Below, in pieces: positions 1 to 8,051 of a stretch of DNA of 8,816 nucleotides. Each line of letters begins with the position of its first letter. Position 1 is the first letter of the stretch. Under the pieces are notes generated by a model. The model did not search any database. It was given only the letters and a program-made list of their open reading frames with translations, and was not told the origin of the DNA. Source of the stretch: an uncultured Phycisphaerales bacterium (lineage in GTDB: Bacteria; Planctomycetota; Phycisphaerae; Sedimentisphaerales; Anaerobacaceae). The translations under genes and the position numbers were made by a program. The DNA lies in NCBI GenBank assembly GCA_937868145.1, contig CALMMH010000166.1, positions 1 to 8,816 of the forward strand, read 5' to 3'.

Positions 1-32
1 GTCCAGGCGTCATCCAAAATGGCGTCGGTGAA

Positions 33-2906
33 ATGTTCACCTTGCGCGTACAGGGGCTCGTTCTGCTGTGCTTGTGTTGTGCCCGGCTTCTTCACGCAGC
101 CAATCCGATCCTGCCCGGGGCGGACCCGCATGCGATTGTGTTGGGCGATACGGTCTGGATCTATCCCACGTGGAGCGACGGCAAGGGGGAGCGTTTTTTC
201 GCTTTCTCCTCGGTGGATCTCACGGATTGGCAGCGTCAGGGCCCGGTGCTGGATCTCAAGGATGTGGCCTGGATCCAAGACGATGGCCAACAGCGACACC
301 ACGCCTGGGCGCCGGCCGTGCTGGCCCACGAGGGGAGGTATTACTTTTATTATTCGGTCGGTCCGCAGAACCCGACGCCTTCGCGGATCGGGGTCGCGGT
401 TGGCGATGCGCCGCAGGGGCCTTTCCGCGACTGGGGCAGGCCGCTGCTGACAGGTGGCGATGGCTTCGAGGCGATCGATCCGATGGCGTTCGCCGATCCG
501 AAATCGGGAGTCACCTATTTGTACGCCGGCGGCAGCGCAGGGGCGAAGCTGCGCGTCTTTGAATTGAATCCGGATCTGGTGAGTATTGCGCGTGAGATTC
601 CTGTCGAGACCCCGCCCCAGTTCACCGAAGGCGTCTTTATGCACGGTCACGACGGGCGGTATTATCTCTCCTACAGTCATGGCAGCTGGCAGCATTCATC
701 CTATTCCGTTCATTACGTGACGGCCGATACGCCCGCAGGACCATGGACTTACCGGGGCCCGATCCTGGTCAGCGATGCGACGCGCAAAGGGCCGGGGCAT
801 CACTCCTTCATTTGTAATCCACTCACGGGCCAATGGCAGATTGTCTATCATCGGTGGGAGAAGCAAACAGGTGATGGTCCCTATCGCGGCTCCCGTCAGA
901 TCTGCATCGATGCGGTGGAGTATGACGCAAACGGTCTCATTCGTCCGATCGTGATGACGGGGCAGGCCGCGGAGCAAGCAACCGGGACCTTCACCAACCC
1001 CATCAATCCCGGGCCGGACCCGTGGATGAGATCCTATCGAGGCAACTACTATCTCACCACGACGCAGGGGAACTGCATCCGGATGTGGAAGGCGTCCACG
1101 CTGGCGGAGTTGAAGACGGCCCGCGGCACAGTCGTCTGGCGTGATGACGATCCCAGCCGCTCGCATGGCATCTGGGCGCCCGAGTTCCATCTCATCAACG
1201 GCCGCTGGTATCTGTACTACACCGCGATGGCGGCCAGCAAGGTGGACACCACTCATCGGATGCACGTGCTGGAGAGCGAAGGCGACGACCCTCTGGGACC
1301 GTACCATTACAAAGGGCGGCTCTTCGACCCGGCCAACGACTTCTATGCCATCGACGGTTCCGTCTTTCACCATCCCGGCGATGGAGCGTGGTATTTCCTG
1401 TGGGCGGCGCATCCCGGCCACCGCATCCGCATCGCGAAGATGGCCAATCCGTGGACTCTCGACGGCCCCAGCGTGCAATTGGAGGCTTCGGGTTTCGGCT
1501 GCGAAGAGGTTCGAGAAGGCCCTGTCGTTCTGCATCGCAATGGCAGGCTCTTCCTGACCTATTCGGCCTGCGACACCGGCAAGCCCGACTACAAACTCGG
1601 CATGCTCGTCGCCGACGAACTGGCGGATGTCATGGACCCCAATTCCTGGGTGCAGCATCCCGAGGCTGTGTTCGAACGCAACGACGATGCCGGCGTGTTT
1701 GGGCCGGGGCACCATGGTTTCTTTCAGTCTCCCGACGGTACCGAGGACTGGATCGTATATCATGGCAAGACGTCATCGAATTACACGTACGCCGGACGCA
1801 CGACACGGGCCCAAAAGTTTACGTGGAGCGCCGACGGCGTGCCTGAGTTCGGCAAGCCTCTGTCGCTCGACGCCGTGCTGGCGGAACCTTCGAATCGCAA
1901 GAAAGACTCCGCCTCCGCTCCTGCCGGTATCACGCTGGAGTATGAGAATCCCCTCTGGGACGGATACCTGGCCGATCCACAGGTCCTCACGACCCGCGGC
2001 GAGTACTATGCCTACGGCACCGGTCCCGAGCGCGAGGGTCGCCAGTTTCCGGTGCTGCACTCGAAGGATTTCACGAATTGGGAGTTCGTGGGCAACGCAC
2101 TGGAGACGCTCGCGGATACGAAGGTGAAGGCCTATTGGGCGCCGGAGGTCGCGGAGAAAGACGGAAAATTCTATCTGTATTACGCTGGCGAGTATCAGAT
2201 GCGTGTGGCTGTCGCGGACCGCCCGGCCGGGCCATTCAAAGACACAGGCCGCATCCTGTTTCCGGACGAGCCTTTTTCGATCGATGGCCACCCATACCGC
2301 GATCCGCAGAGCGGCAAGTGGTATCTGTTCTTCGCGAAAGACTTCCTCGATGATCGCGTGGGCACAGCGCTGGCGGTTGCGGAATTGTCCGACGATATGA
2401 CGTCCATCGCCGGGCCGGTGACGACCGTCCTGCGGGCTGTCGGCGATTGGCAGATCTACGAGCGCAACCGCACGATGTACGGCCGGGTCTTCGACGCCTG
2501 GCACACGGTTGAGGCTCCCTTCGTGGTTCTACACGAGGGCCGGTGCTACTGCTTCTACTCCGGCGGCAACTGGCAGACGCCCGGTTACGGCGTCGGCTTC
2601 GCTGTTGCGGACCACGTGACAGGTTCCTACAAGGACGAAGCCGATCTTGAAGGCGCCGCCGTGCTCAGGAGCATTCCAGGGAAACTGATCGGGCCGGGCC
2701 ACAACAGCGTGGTCCTCGGTCCCGACGGCCGGACGCATTTCATCGTCTACCATTCGTGGAATCCCGAGCGCACCAGGCGTCAGATGTGCATGGATCCAAT
2801 CGCGTGGACGCCGGCCGGACCGCGGGCCGACAATCCTTCCCGGGGCAAGCGAGCGGTCATTCTGTCTGGGAACGCCGGGGCATCAAGCGAAATCTTCGTG
2901 CGTTGA
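33..2906 (+). CDS. Exported protein with three tandem GH43 glycosidase domains
   Basis: Predicted secreted glycoside hydrolase of 957 residues. Residues 1-22 form a signal peptide (hydrophobic LVLLCLCC core, likely cleavage after LLHA). Three five-bladed beta-propeller GH43 modules follow, at about 23-312, 320-620 and 635-950. Each keeps the GH43 set: general-base Asp near its start (D31, D329, D648), pKa-modulating Asp (D149, D441, D751), general-acid Glu (E199, E495, E827), and a late GPGH motif with the metal-site His (H256, H559/H560 region, H890). WAP and YYxYY-type blade motifs recur in each. Family members cleave arabinose- or xylose-containing side chains and oligosaccharides. Module 2 looks most like exo-arabinofuranosidase-type GH43 (ends in an FTWSADGVPEFGKP tail), while modules 1 and 3 resemble each other. 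Subfamily and substrate are inference. No carbohydrate-binding module or dockerin is seen. The frame is open to the window edge, so a start upstream is possible, but M at 33 gives a proper signal peptide; its ribosome site (GGTG just upstream) is weak. The gene converges on the GH38-like gene. Confidence 0.92.
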   Translation: MFTLRVQGLVLLCLCCARLLHAANPILPGADPHAIVLGDTVWIYPTWSDGKGERFFAFSSVDLTDWQRQGPVLDLKDVAWIQDDGQQRHHAWAPAVLAHEGRYYFYYSVGPQNPTPSRIGVAVGDAPQGPFRDWGRPLLTGGDGFEAIDPMAFADPKSGVTYLYAGGSAGAKLRVFELNPDLVSIAREIPVETPPQFTEGVFMHGHDGRYYLSYSHGSWQHSSYSVHYVTADTPAGPWTYRGPILVSDATRKGPGHHSFICNPLTGQWQIVYHRWEKQTGDGPYRGSRQICIDAVEYDANGLIRPIVMTGQAAEQATGTFTNPINPGPDPWMRSYRGNYYLTTTQGNCIRMWKASTLAELKTARGTVVWRDDDPSRSHGIWAPEFHLINGRWYLYYTAMAASKVDTTHRMHVLESEGDDPLGPYHYKGRLFDPANDFYAIDGSVFHHPGDGAWYFLWAAHPGHRIRIAKMANPWTLDGPSVQLEASGFGCEEVREGPVVLHRNGRLFLTYSACDTGKPDYKLGMLVADELADVMDPNSWVQHPEAVFERNDDAGVFGPGHHGFFQSPDGTEDWIVYHGKTSSNYTYAGRTTRAQKFTWSADGVPEFGKPLSLDAVLAEPSNRKKDSASAPAGITLEYENPLWDGYLADPQVLTTRGEYYAYGTGPEREGRQFPVLHSKDFTNWEFVGNALETLADTKVKAYWAPEVAEKDGKFYLYYAGEYQMRVAVADRPAGPFKDTGRILFPDEPFSIDGHPYRDPQSGKWYLFFAKDFLDDRVGTALAVAELSDDMTSIAGPVTTVLRAVGDWQIYERNRTMYGRVFDAWHTVEAPFVVLHEGRCYCFYSGGNWQTPGYGVGFAVADHVTGSYKDEADLEGAAVLRSIPGKLIGPGHNSVVLGPDGRTHFIVYHSWNPERTRRQMCMDPIAWTPAGPRADNPSRGKRAVILSGNAGASSEIFVR

Positions 2907-2909
2907 TCC

Positions 2910-5669
2910 TCATTGCGTTGTGTCGGGCGCGCCGTCGAATTGCATCATGAACGACGCAGGTTGAAAGGCCCCCAGCTCGCATGTGAATCCACCGCTGACT
3001 ATCGGGATAGGCGAGCCCACAGGTCGGCCGCGGAGATCGATCGGCTGGACGTTCTTGACGCGCGTCTGGCGGGGCAGGGTGACCGTCAGCGGCCCGGACT
3101 GCCCGGCGTCTTCCCACACTCGTAGAAGAGTGCCCTGGCCGTCTGGATTGGGGCCGAACGCAGTCAGCAGAACGCCCTTGCGAGACAGGCTCACACCTTG
3201 CGAGGTCGAAGGCAGCGTGCCTGTTCCATAATTGCACATGCCGGCCAGCAGAGGCGTGAACGTCTCGGTCAGCGGCGTGGTGAGATCCCTCTCCGGCGTG
3301 TAGCGGTCGATGGTCCAGAGGCGGGCACGTACCGTCAGATCTCCCTGCCAGAAGGAGCGGAAGTTGGTGTTCCACTGATTGTTGAACAGATTTACGTAGA
3401 CGTGTGAGTTCGGTTGATCCCACTGACTTATGAAACGATAGCTGCCCGGCGTTCCGAAACTGACGGCCGGACAGTCGGGCAGGGCGATGCCCATGCCGCT
3501 GCCGTCGTCATCGATCACGGCCAGACCGCCTTGCGTCCAGAAATAGGCGAAGTTGCTGCCCTTGAGCACCTCTGTGGCCGGGTCGAAGATGGAGCCTGGC
3601 CCTTTGATGCGGAATCGCGGTTGTTCGACGTTCAAGGGCAGGGACAACCAGCCGGCCTCGGGATTCTCGGTGGCCGGATGATTGATCACGTGCAACTGCA
3701 AATCGATGCACGGCAGATCCTCGTACAAGGTCACCGAGAGAGAAGCGGTGTGGAGAGACGGATTGGCGGGCGCGGCGGGAATGAGCCTGGCGACGACGGT
3801 GTGGGCAAAGCGAGTGGTTTCCAGCTTCAGCGGACTGGGCGAGAAATCCACATGCCGAGCCGATTGGGGCACGTAGTTGTGCTTGCCGATGATTCTACGG
3901 TGCGAGCCGTGATAGGGAGGCAGGACGTAGCTGTTGACGTAGGCGTCGCATTCCTCCCGGTCGAACTGCTGGTATAAGTAAGAGCCAAAGCCGTGGGGAG
4001 CGGACGCGTCGACCATTTCACGACCGGTCTTTTTGTCGACGATGCTCCTAATGCAACCACGAGTGGGGTCCAGCAGCACTCTGAAGAAGGCGTTCTCCAC
4101 AACATTCACGGCGGCATCGACTGTAATGTGGGGCTTGGCTGTCTTGGCTTCGGCTACGAAGACATAAGTCTTGTACCCCATGGGCGGAATGGCCCTGGCG
4201 ACGAACTCGCCGTTGCGGTGCGAGTCGGCGCCCCAACTCTGCAGCGGCAGGAGCTCGCCGGTGTCTACGTCTTTGACGGCATTGTGATTTTGGATGGTGC
4301 CCATGAAGGGGAAAGCGAACTTCACCACGCCGTCGCGCGTCCAAGGCAGTGGATTGTACACCACCACACGCATGCCGGGGACGTCGACGTGTTCCGCCAG
4401 CGTGTTGAGGTCGTCGTACATCGTGGGAATGACCTGATCCTGGATGCCCATCGCGAACCGGTCGTGTTCTTCCCACGAGGTTTCCATATGTCGGTAGTTG
4501 GGCGTCAGTCCGGCCGCATAATTTGCATAAAAGTCCTCGCCGTGAAGGCTGGGCACGAAGTGCTGATTGGCCAGGCCCCAGGTGTGCTCGCTCCATCGCA
4601 GGGAGTTCATATAGGCGTCGGCAATGACCTCGGGGGTATGGATGAACTTGATGCCCCAGATGATGTTGTGAGTCCGCAGAGCCTCCATCGTTCGCAACTG
4701 GGGCCGGATTCGCATCAACTCACAGGCGGCCTTCGGCGAAGACATCGGGCCATGGATCCAACTGTCGGACATCGTGCCTCGCACGACCGGGAGTTGGGGA
4801 TCTTCGGCCAGGAATGACTTCACGAAATCGTCCATGCTTCCCATCGTGATCCTGGCGTTCGGGAACTTGGCGTGGATTTGCTTGATCCACTGGGTCACCT
4901 GGTCGGCACTGTGGGGACCTTCGTTGTCGCCCGACATCACCATGGCCAGCCAGGTCTTGTACGGCCAATCGGCCGGCGGCAGCAAGCCGGAGTCGTAGCC
5001 GCTGGAGAACATCGTCAGCACGCGCGAGCCGTCGGGTCCTTCCCACCAGAAAATTCGCGGCGCCTCCACCTGCACGTTGGTCGGGTTGGAACCCAGATGA
5101 AAGAACTTGACGCCGGCGTGGGCCAGCAACGTGGGGATGATCCAGTCGTGTCCCGGCACATCGGTCATCTTGGCGGAGATGGGGGCTTCGAGACCGTATT
5201 TCTGCGTCACCCAGTCAGTGTGCCCGAAACCTCTCGCCAGCGTCTCGACATCCGCGGTGGCGGTGTGCAAAGTGAAGGGCAGAGCGTGGACCACGAGATT
5301 GCCCTGCCTGAGCGCGTCCTCCACTCGTTTCCTGCGTTCGGGATCCTGGCCGTCCCACAGGATCGTCCGCATGGGCCAGCCGGGAACGGTCCATACGTAT
5401 CCGGGGCCGCCTTCGGCTCCCTTGCCGTGCGCCTCGATGGTGGCCAGCGCGCGATCGATCATGGTGGTGCGATATTCATGCTCTACGTCTCGAGCCAGGG
5501 CGGAATAGCCGATGTCGAAATGGGTCTTGGAGACAATCACGAAATGCATCGGTTGCCCTGAGTTGCCATGGCTGGAAATCTGGTTGCGCTCCTGGCCCGC
5601 GGCTGCGCGTGGCGACAGGAACGACAGGGTTAGTGCACCGACGAGGACGATCGTATACCACGTGCGCAT
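2910..5669 (-). CDS. Exported GH38-like (DUF5054-type) alpha-mannosidase-family protein
   Basis: Predicted exported glycosidase of 919 residues. Residues 1-24 are a signal peptide (VLVGALTLSFL core, AAA cleavage region). The N-terminal catalytic part, about residues 40-430, opens with VIVSKTHFDIGY; H50 and D52 match the metal-binding HxD of GH38 alpha-mannosidases. MTDVPGHDW supplies D170 as the likely nucleophile and metal ligand, and SEHTWG (H362) is the best candidate for the distal metal-ligand His. A long beta-rich C-terminal region (about 430-919), as in GH38 enzymes, follows. The KTHFDIGY context and absence of the standard HxDxGW form point to the DUF5054 branch rather than classical alpha-mannosidases. 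GH38 enzymes remove alpha-linked mannose with retention and need a divalent metal; the exact substrate here is unknown. The start is well supported by GAGGT six bases upstream. It has its own TATAAT box, so is probably transcribed alone, and its stop lies 3 bases from that of the convergent GH43 gene, which supports a shared polysaccharide-degradation role. Confidence 0.85.
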   Translation of the reverse strand: MRTWYTIVLVGALTLSFLSPRAAAGQERNQISSHGNSGQPMHFVIVSKTHFDIGYSALARDVEHEYRTTMIDRALATIEAHGKGAEGGPGYVWTVPGWPMRTILWDGQDPERRKRVEDALRQGNLVVHALPFTLHTATADVETLARGFGHTDWVTQKYGLEAPISAKMTDVPGHDWIIPTLLAHAGVKFFHLGSNPTNVQVEAPRIFWWEGPDGSRVLTMFSSGYDSGLLPPADWPYKTWLAMVMSGDNEGPHSADQVTQWIKQIHAKFPNARITMGSMDDFVKSFLAEDPQLPVVRGTMSDSWIHGPMSSPKAACELMRIRPQLRTMEALRTHNIIWGIKFIHTPEVIADAYMNSLRWSEHTWGLANQHFVPSLHGEDFYANYAAGLTPNYRHMETSWEEHDRFAMGIQDQVIPTMYDDLNTLAEHVDVPGMRVVVYNPLPWTRDGVVKFAFPFMGTIQNHNAVKDVDTGELLPLQSWGADSHRNGEFVARAIPPMGYKTYVFVAEAKTAKPHITVDAAVNVVENAFFRVLLDPTRGCIRSIVDKKTGREMVDASAPHGFGSYLYQQFDREECDAYVNSYVLPPYHGSHRRIIGKHNYVPQSARHVDFSPSPLKLETTRFAHTVVARLIPAAPANPSLHTASLSVTLYEDLPCIDLQLHVINHPATENPEAGWLSLPLNVEQPRFRIKGPGSIFDPATEVLKGSNFAYFWTQGGLAVIDDDGSGMGIALPDCPAVSFGTPGSYRFISQWDQPNSHVYVNLFNNQWNTNFRSFWQGDLTVRARLWTIDRYTPERDLTTPLTETFTPLLAGMCNYGTGTLPSTSQGVSLSRKGVLLTAFGPNPDGQGTLLRVWEDAGQSGPLTVTLPRQTRVKNVQPIDLRGRPVGSPIPIVSGGFTCELGAFQPASFMMQFDGAPDTTQ

Positions 5670-5675
5670 TCTGCG

Positions 5676-5680
5676 ACCTC
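5676..5680 (-). promoter_or_regulatory. Ribosome binding site of the GH38-like gene
   Basis: The minus strand reads GAGGT, six bases before the ATG at 5669. This supports the chosen start and the signal peptide that follows. The bases from here to the start codon (GGTCGCAGAATG) are almost the same as those before the internal ATG at 7766 of the upstream membrane-protein gene. Confidence 0.7.
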
Positions 5681-5721
5681 AATGAGAGCAATCATGGACC
5701 CTACCTGTACGGACTGCCGCC

Positions 5722-5727
5722 ATTATA
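5722..5727 (-). promoter_or_regulatory. Putative -10 promoter element for the GH38-like gene
   Basis: The minus strand reads TATAAT, an exact sigma-70-type -10 hexamer, about 53 bases upstream of the GH38-like start codon. No good -35 hexamer is seen at 16-18 bases: the nearest candidates are CTTCAA and TTCAAT-like. The element is therefore either a promoter needing an activator or a chance match. The rest of the 210-base gap 5670-5879 holds no other gene that I can support and no convincing terminator for the membrane-protein gene that ends at 5880. Confidence 0.45.
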
Positions 5728-5879
5728 GCGTGTAACCGCGGTGATTGAAGAAAAGGATTTCCCTCGAGAGACATCGTCCCCCTGGGGAAGAACCTCCCAC
5801 GATCCATGGCAAGAAGACTGACCTGCGTGCGGTTGCCTCTTGTCATTTCTGGAGGCGATGCCATCGGATATGATGAATT

Positions 5880-7766
5880 CTATTTGAGCCCACATAGATT
5901 GAACATGCTGTAGAACATATAGCTGTCTCCATACTTGGGCGCGAGCGTTTCGAATACCCTCCGATCGTCGCCGCGGGCCTCGGTCACGATGCTGCGGATC
6001 TCCTCGAATTGTCGCTGCAGGGTTGGGTCGATGGTCCAGCCTTGTGCATCCACCGGCGTCCCGGTCCTGAGAGACTGGACCAACAGAACCTCGGCGTAGT
6101 GGCGCGGAAGCTGGGTGTAGCCCAAGGATCTGAGCAGCGGCAGACGACCGATGAGTTCCGTTCTCTCATTTCTCAGAAGATGGCACGCCATGAGATACTC
6201 AAACGCCAGATGGTGATCCAAAACGGTCTCCACCAGACTCTTCACCGCTGCGACGGAAAGGACGATTGACGTGTCGTCGCGGGCAACTCTCACCTTTCGC
6301 CAGGACTGAAGCAGGGCATCGGCCTCAACGCGGGCCGGATCGGCGACTACGTGTTCCCATCTCCGCACATACTCGCCGGAGCCCACACATCCGTGCAACG
6401 CCCGACATACGACCCGAGCCGGCTCGTATTGTCCCTTGGCCAGATGGATCCTCACCAGGGCTTCCAGCACGACAGGGGAAGGCCCTTCTTGCGCAAGCAA
6501 CTCGTACGCATTTTTCTCCGCGGCGTTCAGGCAGCCCAGATCCAGGTATAATTCAAGCAATTTGGCGTGCTTGATCCGTCCCGGGAGATCCTCGAAGGCC
6601 AAGAACAGGGTCTTGATGTCGTCCTGGGGGAAGGCGCAAAGCTCGCTGCCGAGACGCCCCTGATGCGCCAGGGCCCGATTGATGTCGAAGACGCCGGAGG
6701 CTGTGAAACGGTGTCTGCCCCGCATCCGACCGGCCAGGGCCAACACGTGGTCCCAATCCCGATGCTGAGCGTAGTAATGCAGCGCTCGTTCGTAATGGAC
6801 GTGCGTTCGCGAAAGCGTCAGGCACAGGATTGCTGCCGCTCCCACCGTGAACATCCGCAAGCCCACCCAGACGCGAGGGTCGGTCTGTCTTCTCTTAGGG
6901 ATAGGGATGGGCCGGGGACTCTGTTTCGAGGGCCGGCGTTGTGTGTTTGTCCCCGCCTCTGCCTCCAAAAGGGTCTGGCTCAGGTATGTTACGAGAAGCA
7001 GGCTGGGCACGAATGCGTGGAGAACGATCGCAAGCCAGTTGGCCAGAGGGGAGAACTTAAGGCCTTTGTCGGGGTCCCAGGGGGTACCGGTCGTGTAAAC
7101 AGCCCAGGCTTCCAGGCCGAAAAAGAACCTGCCCAGGATGAAAGCCCCTCCGACCGCCAGAGCCATTTGCACGATCGCCGGTGCGATCCTTCGATGCAGC
7201 ACGGCTTCGGTCAGACAGGCGATGCCGGCGAAGATCAAGGCCGAAGCTCCGGCCAGATAATAGACCAGGCCAAAGAGGGCCAGGAACAACCCTGCACGCC
7301 GGGACGGGGTTCTTGCGGGAAGGACATTATATAGGATGGCGACCCAGACCGAGAGCACCACGGTCAGCAGCACGGGAAGGGGATTTTCATAATAATTGTT
7401 ATAGATCACCAGGGCCAACAGCAGGGGAACCCAGGCCAAGTCTCGAAATCTCTCCGCCCGCCCGGATCGCAACAGAAAGCGGATTCCCAGGAAGAGCAGC
7501 CCCAGGATGATGGCGACGGTTACGGCGCCCAGCCATGCAGAGGAGTAACTCTGCGCCAGCAAGGCGGCCAGGGTGACCAGCGGTCCGCCGGGAGTGCTGA
7601 AGGTGTCCCGAACTGAGACGATCGGATAGGTCGCGAACACCCCAAATCCCCAGTACAATAGGTGAGGTTCAATTCCTTTCCAGAGGTAGAGGACGAGCCC
7701 CAGAAAGATGGCTGCCGACAGGCAGGACTCCAACCTCCGATGATTCAGAGTGCTCTCCCGAGCCAT
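5880..7766 (-). CDS. DUF6057-like polytopic membrane protein with TPR-like C-terminal half
   Basis: Function unknown; best match by eye is the DUF6057 family, known mainly from Bacteroidota. From the ATG at 7766 it is 628 residues. The N-terminal half has about eight or nine membrane segments (roughly residues 12-29, 61-80, 81-99, 109-126, 130-149, 158-185, 195-216, 241-262, 301-318), with a basic, proline-rich loop at about 271-298 (KRRQ, RPSKQSPRP) before the last one. The C-terminal half (about 320-628) is alpha-helical with TPR-like pairs, for example LLELYLDLGCLNAAEKNAYE and the LVRIHLAKGQYEPARVVC stretch. Recognisable motifs are FDINRALAHQGRL (360-372), LPRHYAEVLL (553-562) and the terminal KYGDSYMFYSMF. 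The frame extends to an ATG at 7826 (648 residues), but that codon has no Shine-Dalgarno, whereas the ATG at 7766 has AAGGG eight bases upstream; I prefer 7766. It is divergent from a CxxCH lipoprotein gene. No enzymatic motif is seen; an inner-membrane scaffold or transport/assembly role is only a guess. Confidence 0.75.
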   Translation of the reverse strand: MARESTLNHRRLESCLSAAIFLGLVLYLWKGIEPHLLYWGFGVFATYPIVSVRDTFSTPGGPLVTLAALLAQSYSSAWLGAVTVAIILGLLFLGIRFLLRSGRAERFRDLAWVPLLLALVIYNNYYENPLPVLLTVVLSVWVAILYNVLPARTPSRRAGLFLALFGLVYYLAGASALIFAGIACLTEAVLHRRIAPAIVQMALAVGGAFILGRFFFGLEAWAVYTTGTPWDPDKGLKFSPLANWLAIVLHAFVPSLLLVTYLSQTLLEAEAGTNTQRRPSKQSPRPIPIPKRRQTDPRVWVGLRMFTVGAAAILCLTLSRTHVHYERALHYYAQHRDWDHVLALAGRMRGRHRFTASGVFDINRALAHQGRLGSELCAFPQDDIKTLFLAFEDLPGRIKHAKLLELYLDLGCLNAAEKNAYELLAQEGPSPVVLEALVRIHLAKGQYEPARVVCRALHGCVGSGEYVRRWEHVVADPARVEADALLQSWRKVRVARDDTSIVLSVAAVKSLVETVLDHHLAFEYLMACHLLRNERTELIGRLPLLRSLGYTQLPRHYAEVLLVQSLRTGTPVDAQGWTIDPTLQRQFEEIRSIVTEARGDDRRVFETLAPKYGDSYMFYSMFNLCGLK

Positions 7767-7774
7767 TTCTGCGA

Positions 7775-7779
7775 CCCTT
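7775..7779 (-). promoter_or_regulatory. Ribosome binding site deciding the start of the DUF6057-like gene
   Basis: The minus strand reads AAGGG followed by eight bases (TCGCAGAA) and ATG at 7766. The alternative in-frame ATG at 7826 is preceded by CATCGGCAAC, with no purine-rich site. The extra 20 residues of the longer form (NYDANDRHRRIEASLRVAE) are highly charged and precede an N-terminus that already leads straight into the first membrane segment. Confidence 0.55.
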
Positions 7780-7896
7780 AATGAGGCCTCGATACGTCGA
7801 TGCCGATCGTTTGCATCATAATTCATGTTGCCGATGAATCCAAGGCTGGTTGGGCCAATCGCAGGAAAAGCGTTGGTTTCTCCCGGAAGTGCGGTA

Positions 7897-7904
7897 AGAT
7901 AAAA
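7897..7904. repeat. Left flanking direct repeat AGATAAAA (candidate target-site duplication)
   Basis: The 8-mer AGATAAAA lies immediately outside the palindromic element and is repeated exactly at 8081-8088 on its other side. An 8-bp duplication of this sort is produced on insertion by several transposase families. The sequence is short and AT-rich, so chance cannot be excluded. Confidence 0.5.
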
Positions 7905-7913
7905 CTGGCTATT

Positions 7914-7935
7914 TGCAAAATGGCCATTCGACCTA
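7914..7935. repeat. Left arm of the 22-bp perfect inverted repeat
   Basis: This arm is the exact reverse complement of 8052-8073. It begins TGCAAAATGG and ends TTCGACCTA. It contains the 10-bp palindrome AATGGCCATT (7919-7928), so the core reads the same on both strands and in both arms. Confidence 0.9.
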
Positions 7936-7937
7936 TA

Positions 7938-7975
7938 TTCTTCAAGGAAATCGGTTTCACGATTTCCTTGAAGAA
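7938..7975. repeat. Internal perfect hairpin 1 (16-bp stem, 6-base loop)
   Basis: Bases 7938-7953 pair perfectly with 7960-7975 around the loop GTTTCA. The stem is purine-rich on one side (AAGGAAATCG) and pyrimidine-rich on the other. No T-run follows on the plus strand (GGGAC follows), nor on the minus strand, so this is not a typical intrinsic terminator. Confidence 0.9.
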
Positions 7976-8008
7976 GGGACTTCGGTGCTGGATTTCAGAG
8001 AGTTACGG

Positions 8009-8050
8009 TTTAAGAGAGAAAAACCGTGAAGCAGGTTTTTCTCTCTTAAA
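8009..8050. repeat. Internal perfect hairpin 2 (17-bp stem, 8-base loop)
   Basis: Bases 8009-8025 pair perfectly with 8034-8050 around the loop GTGAAGCA. A competing 6-bp stem is available: ACGGTT (8005-8010) with AACCGT (8022-8027), which uses part of the same left arm. The two folds exclude each other. No T-run follows the stem on either strand. Confidence 0.9.
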
Positions 8051-8051
8051 G

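Noticed and set aside
696..1763. Long open frame of 355 codons on the minus strand, antisense to the GH43 gene
   Set aside because: It overlies GH43 motifs read on the plus strand, has no recognisable domain, and long antisense frames are expected in G+C-rich genes. The same applies to minus-strand 1773-2504 and plus-strand 3993-4817 and 4872-5561.
5787..5797. CCCCCTGGGG-type dyad downstream of the DUF6057-like gene as a terminator
   Set aside because: The stem is only four to five pairs with a two-base loop and there is no T-run after it.
5679..5864. 61-codon minus-strand frame between the membrane-protein and GH38-like genes
   Set aside because: No recognisable family, it overlaps the putative promoter and ribosome site of the GH38-like gene, and it lacks a convincing start context.
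7938..8050. The two strong hairpins as intrinsic terminators
   Set aside because: Neither stem is followed by a T-run on either strand, the stems are AT-rich, and both flanking genes point away, so no transcript is known to end here.
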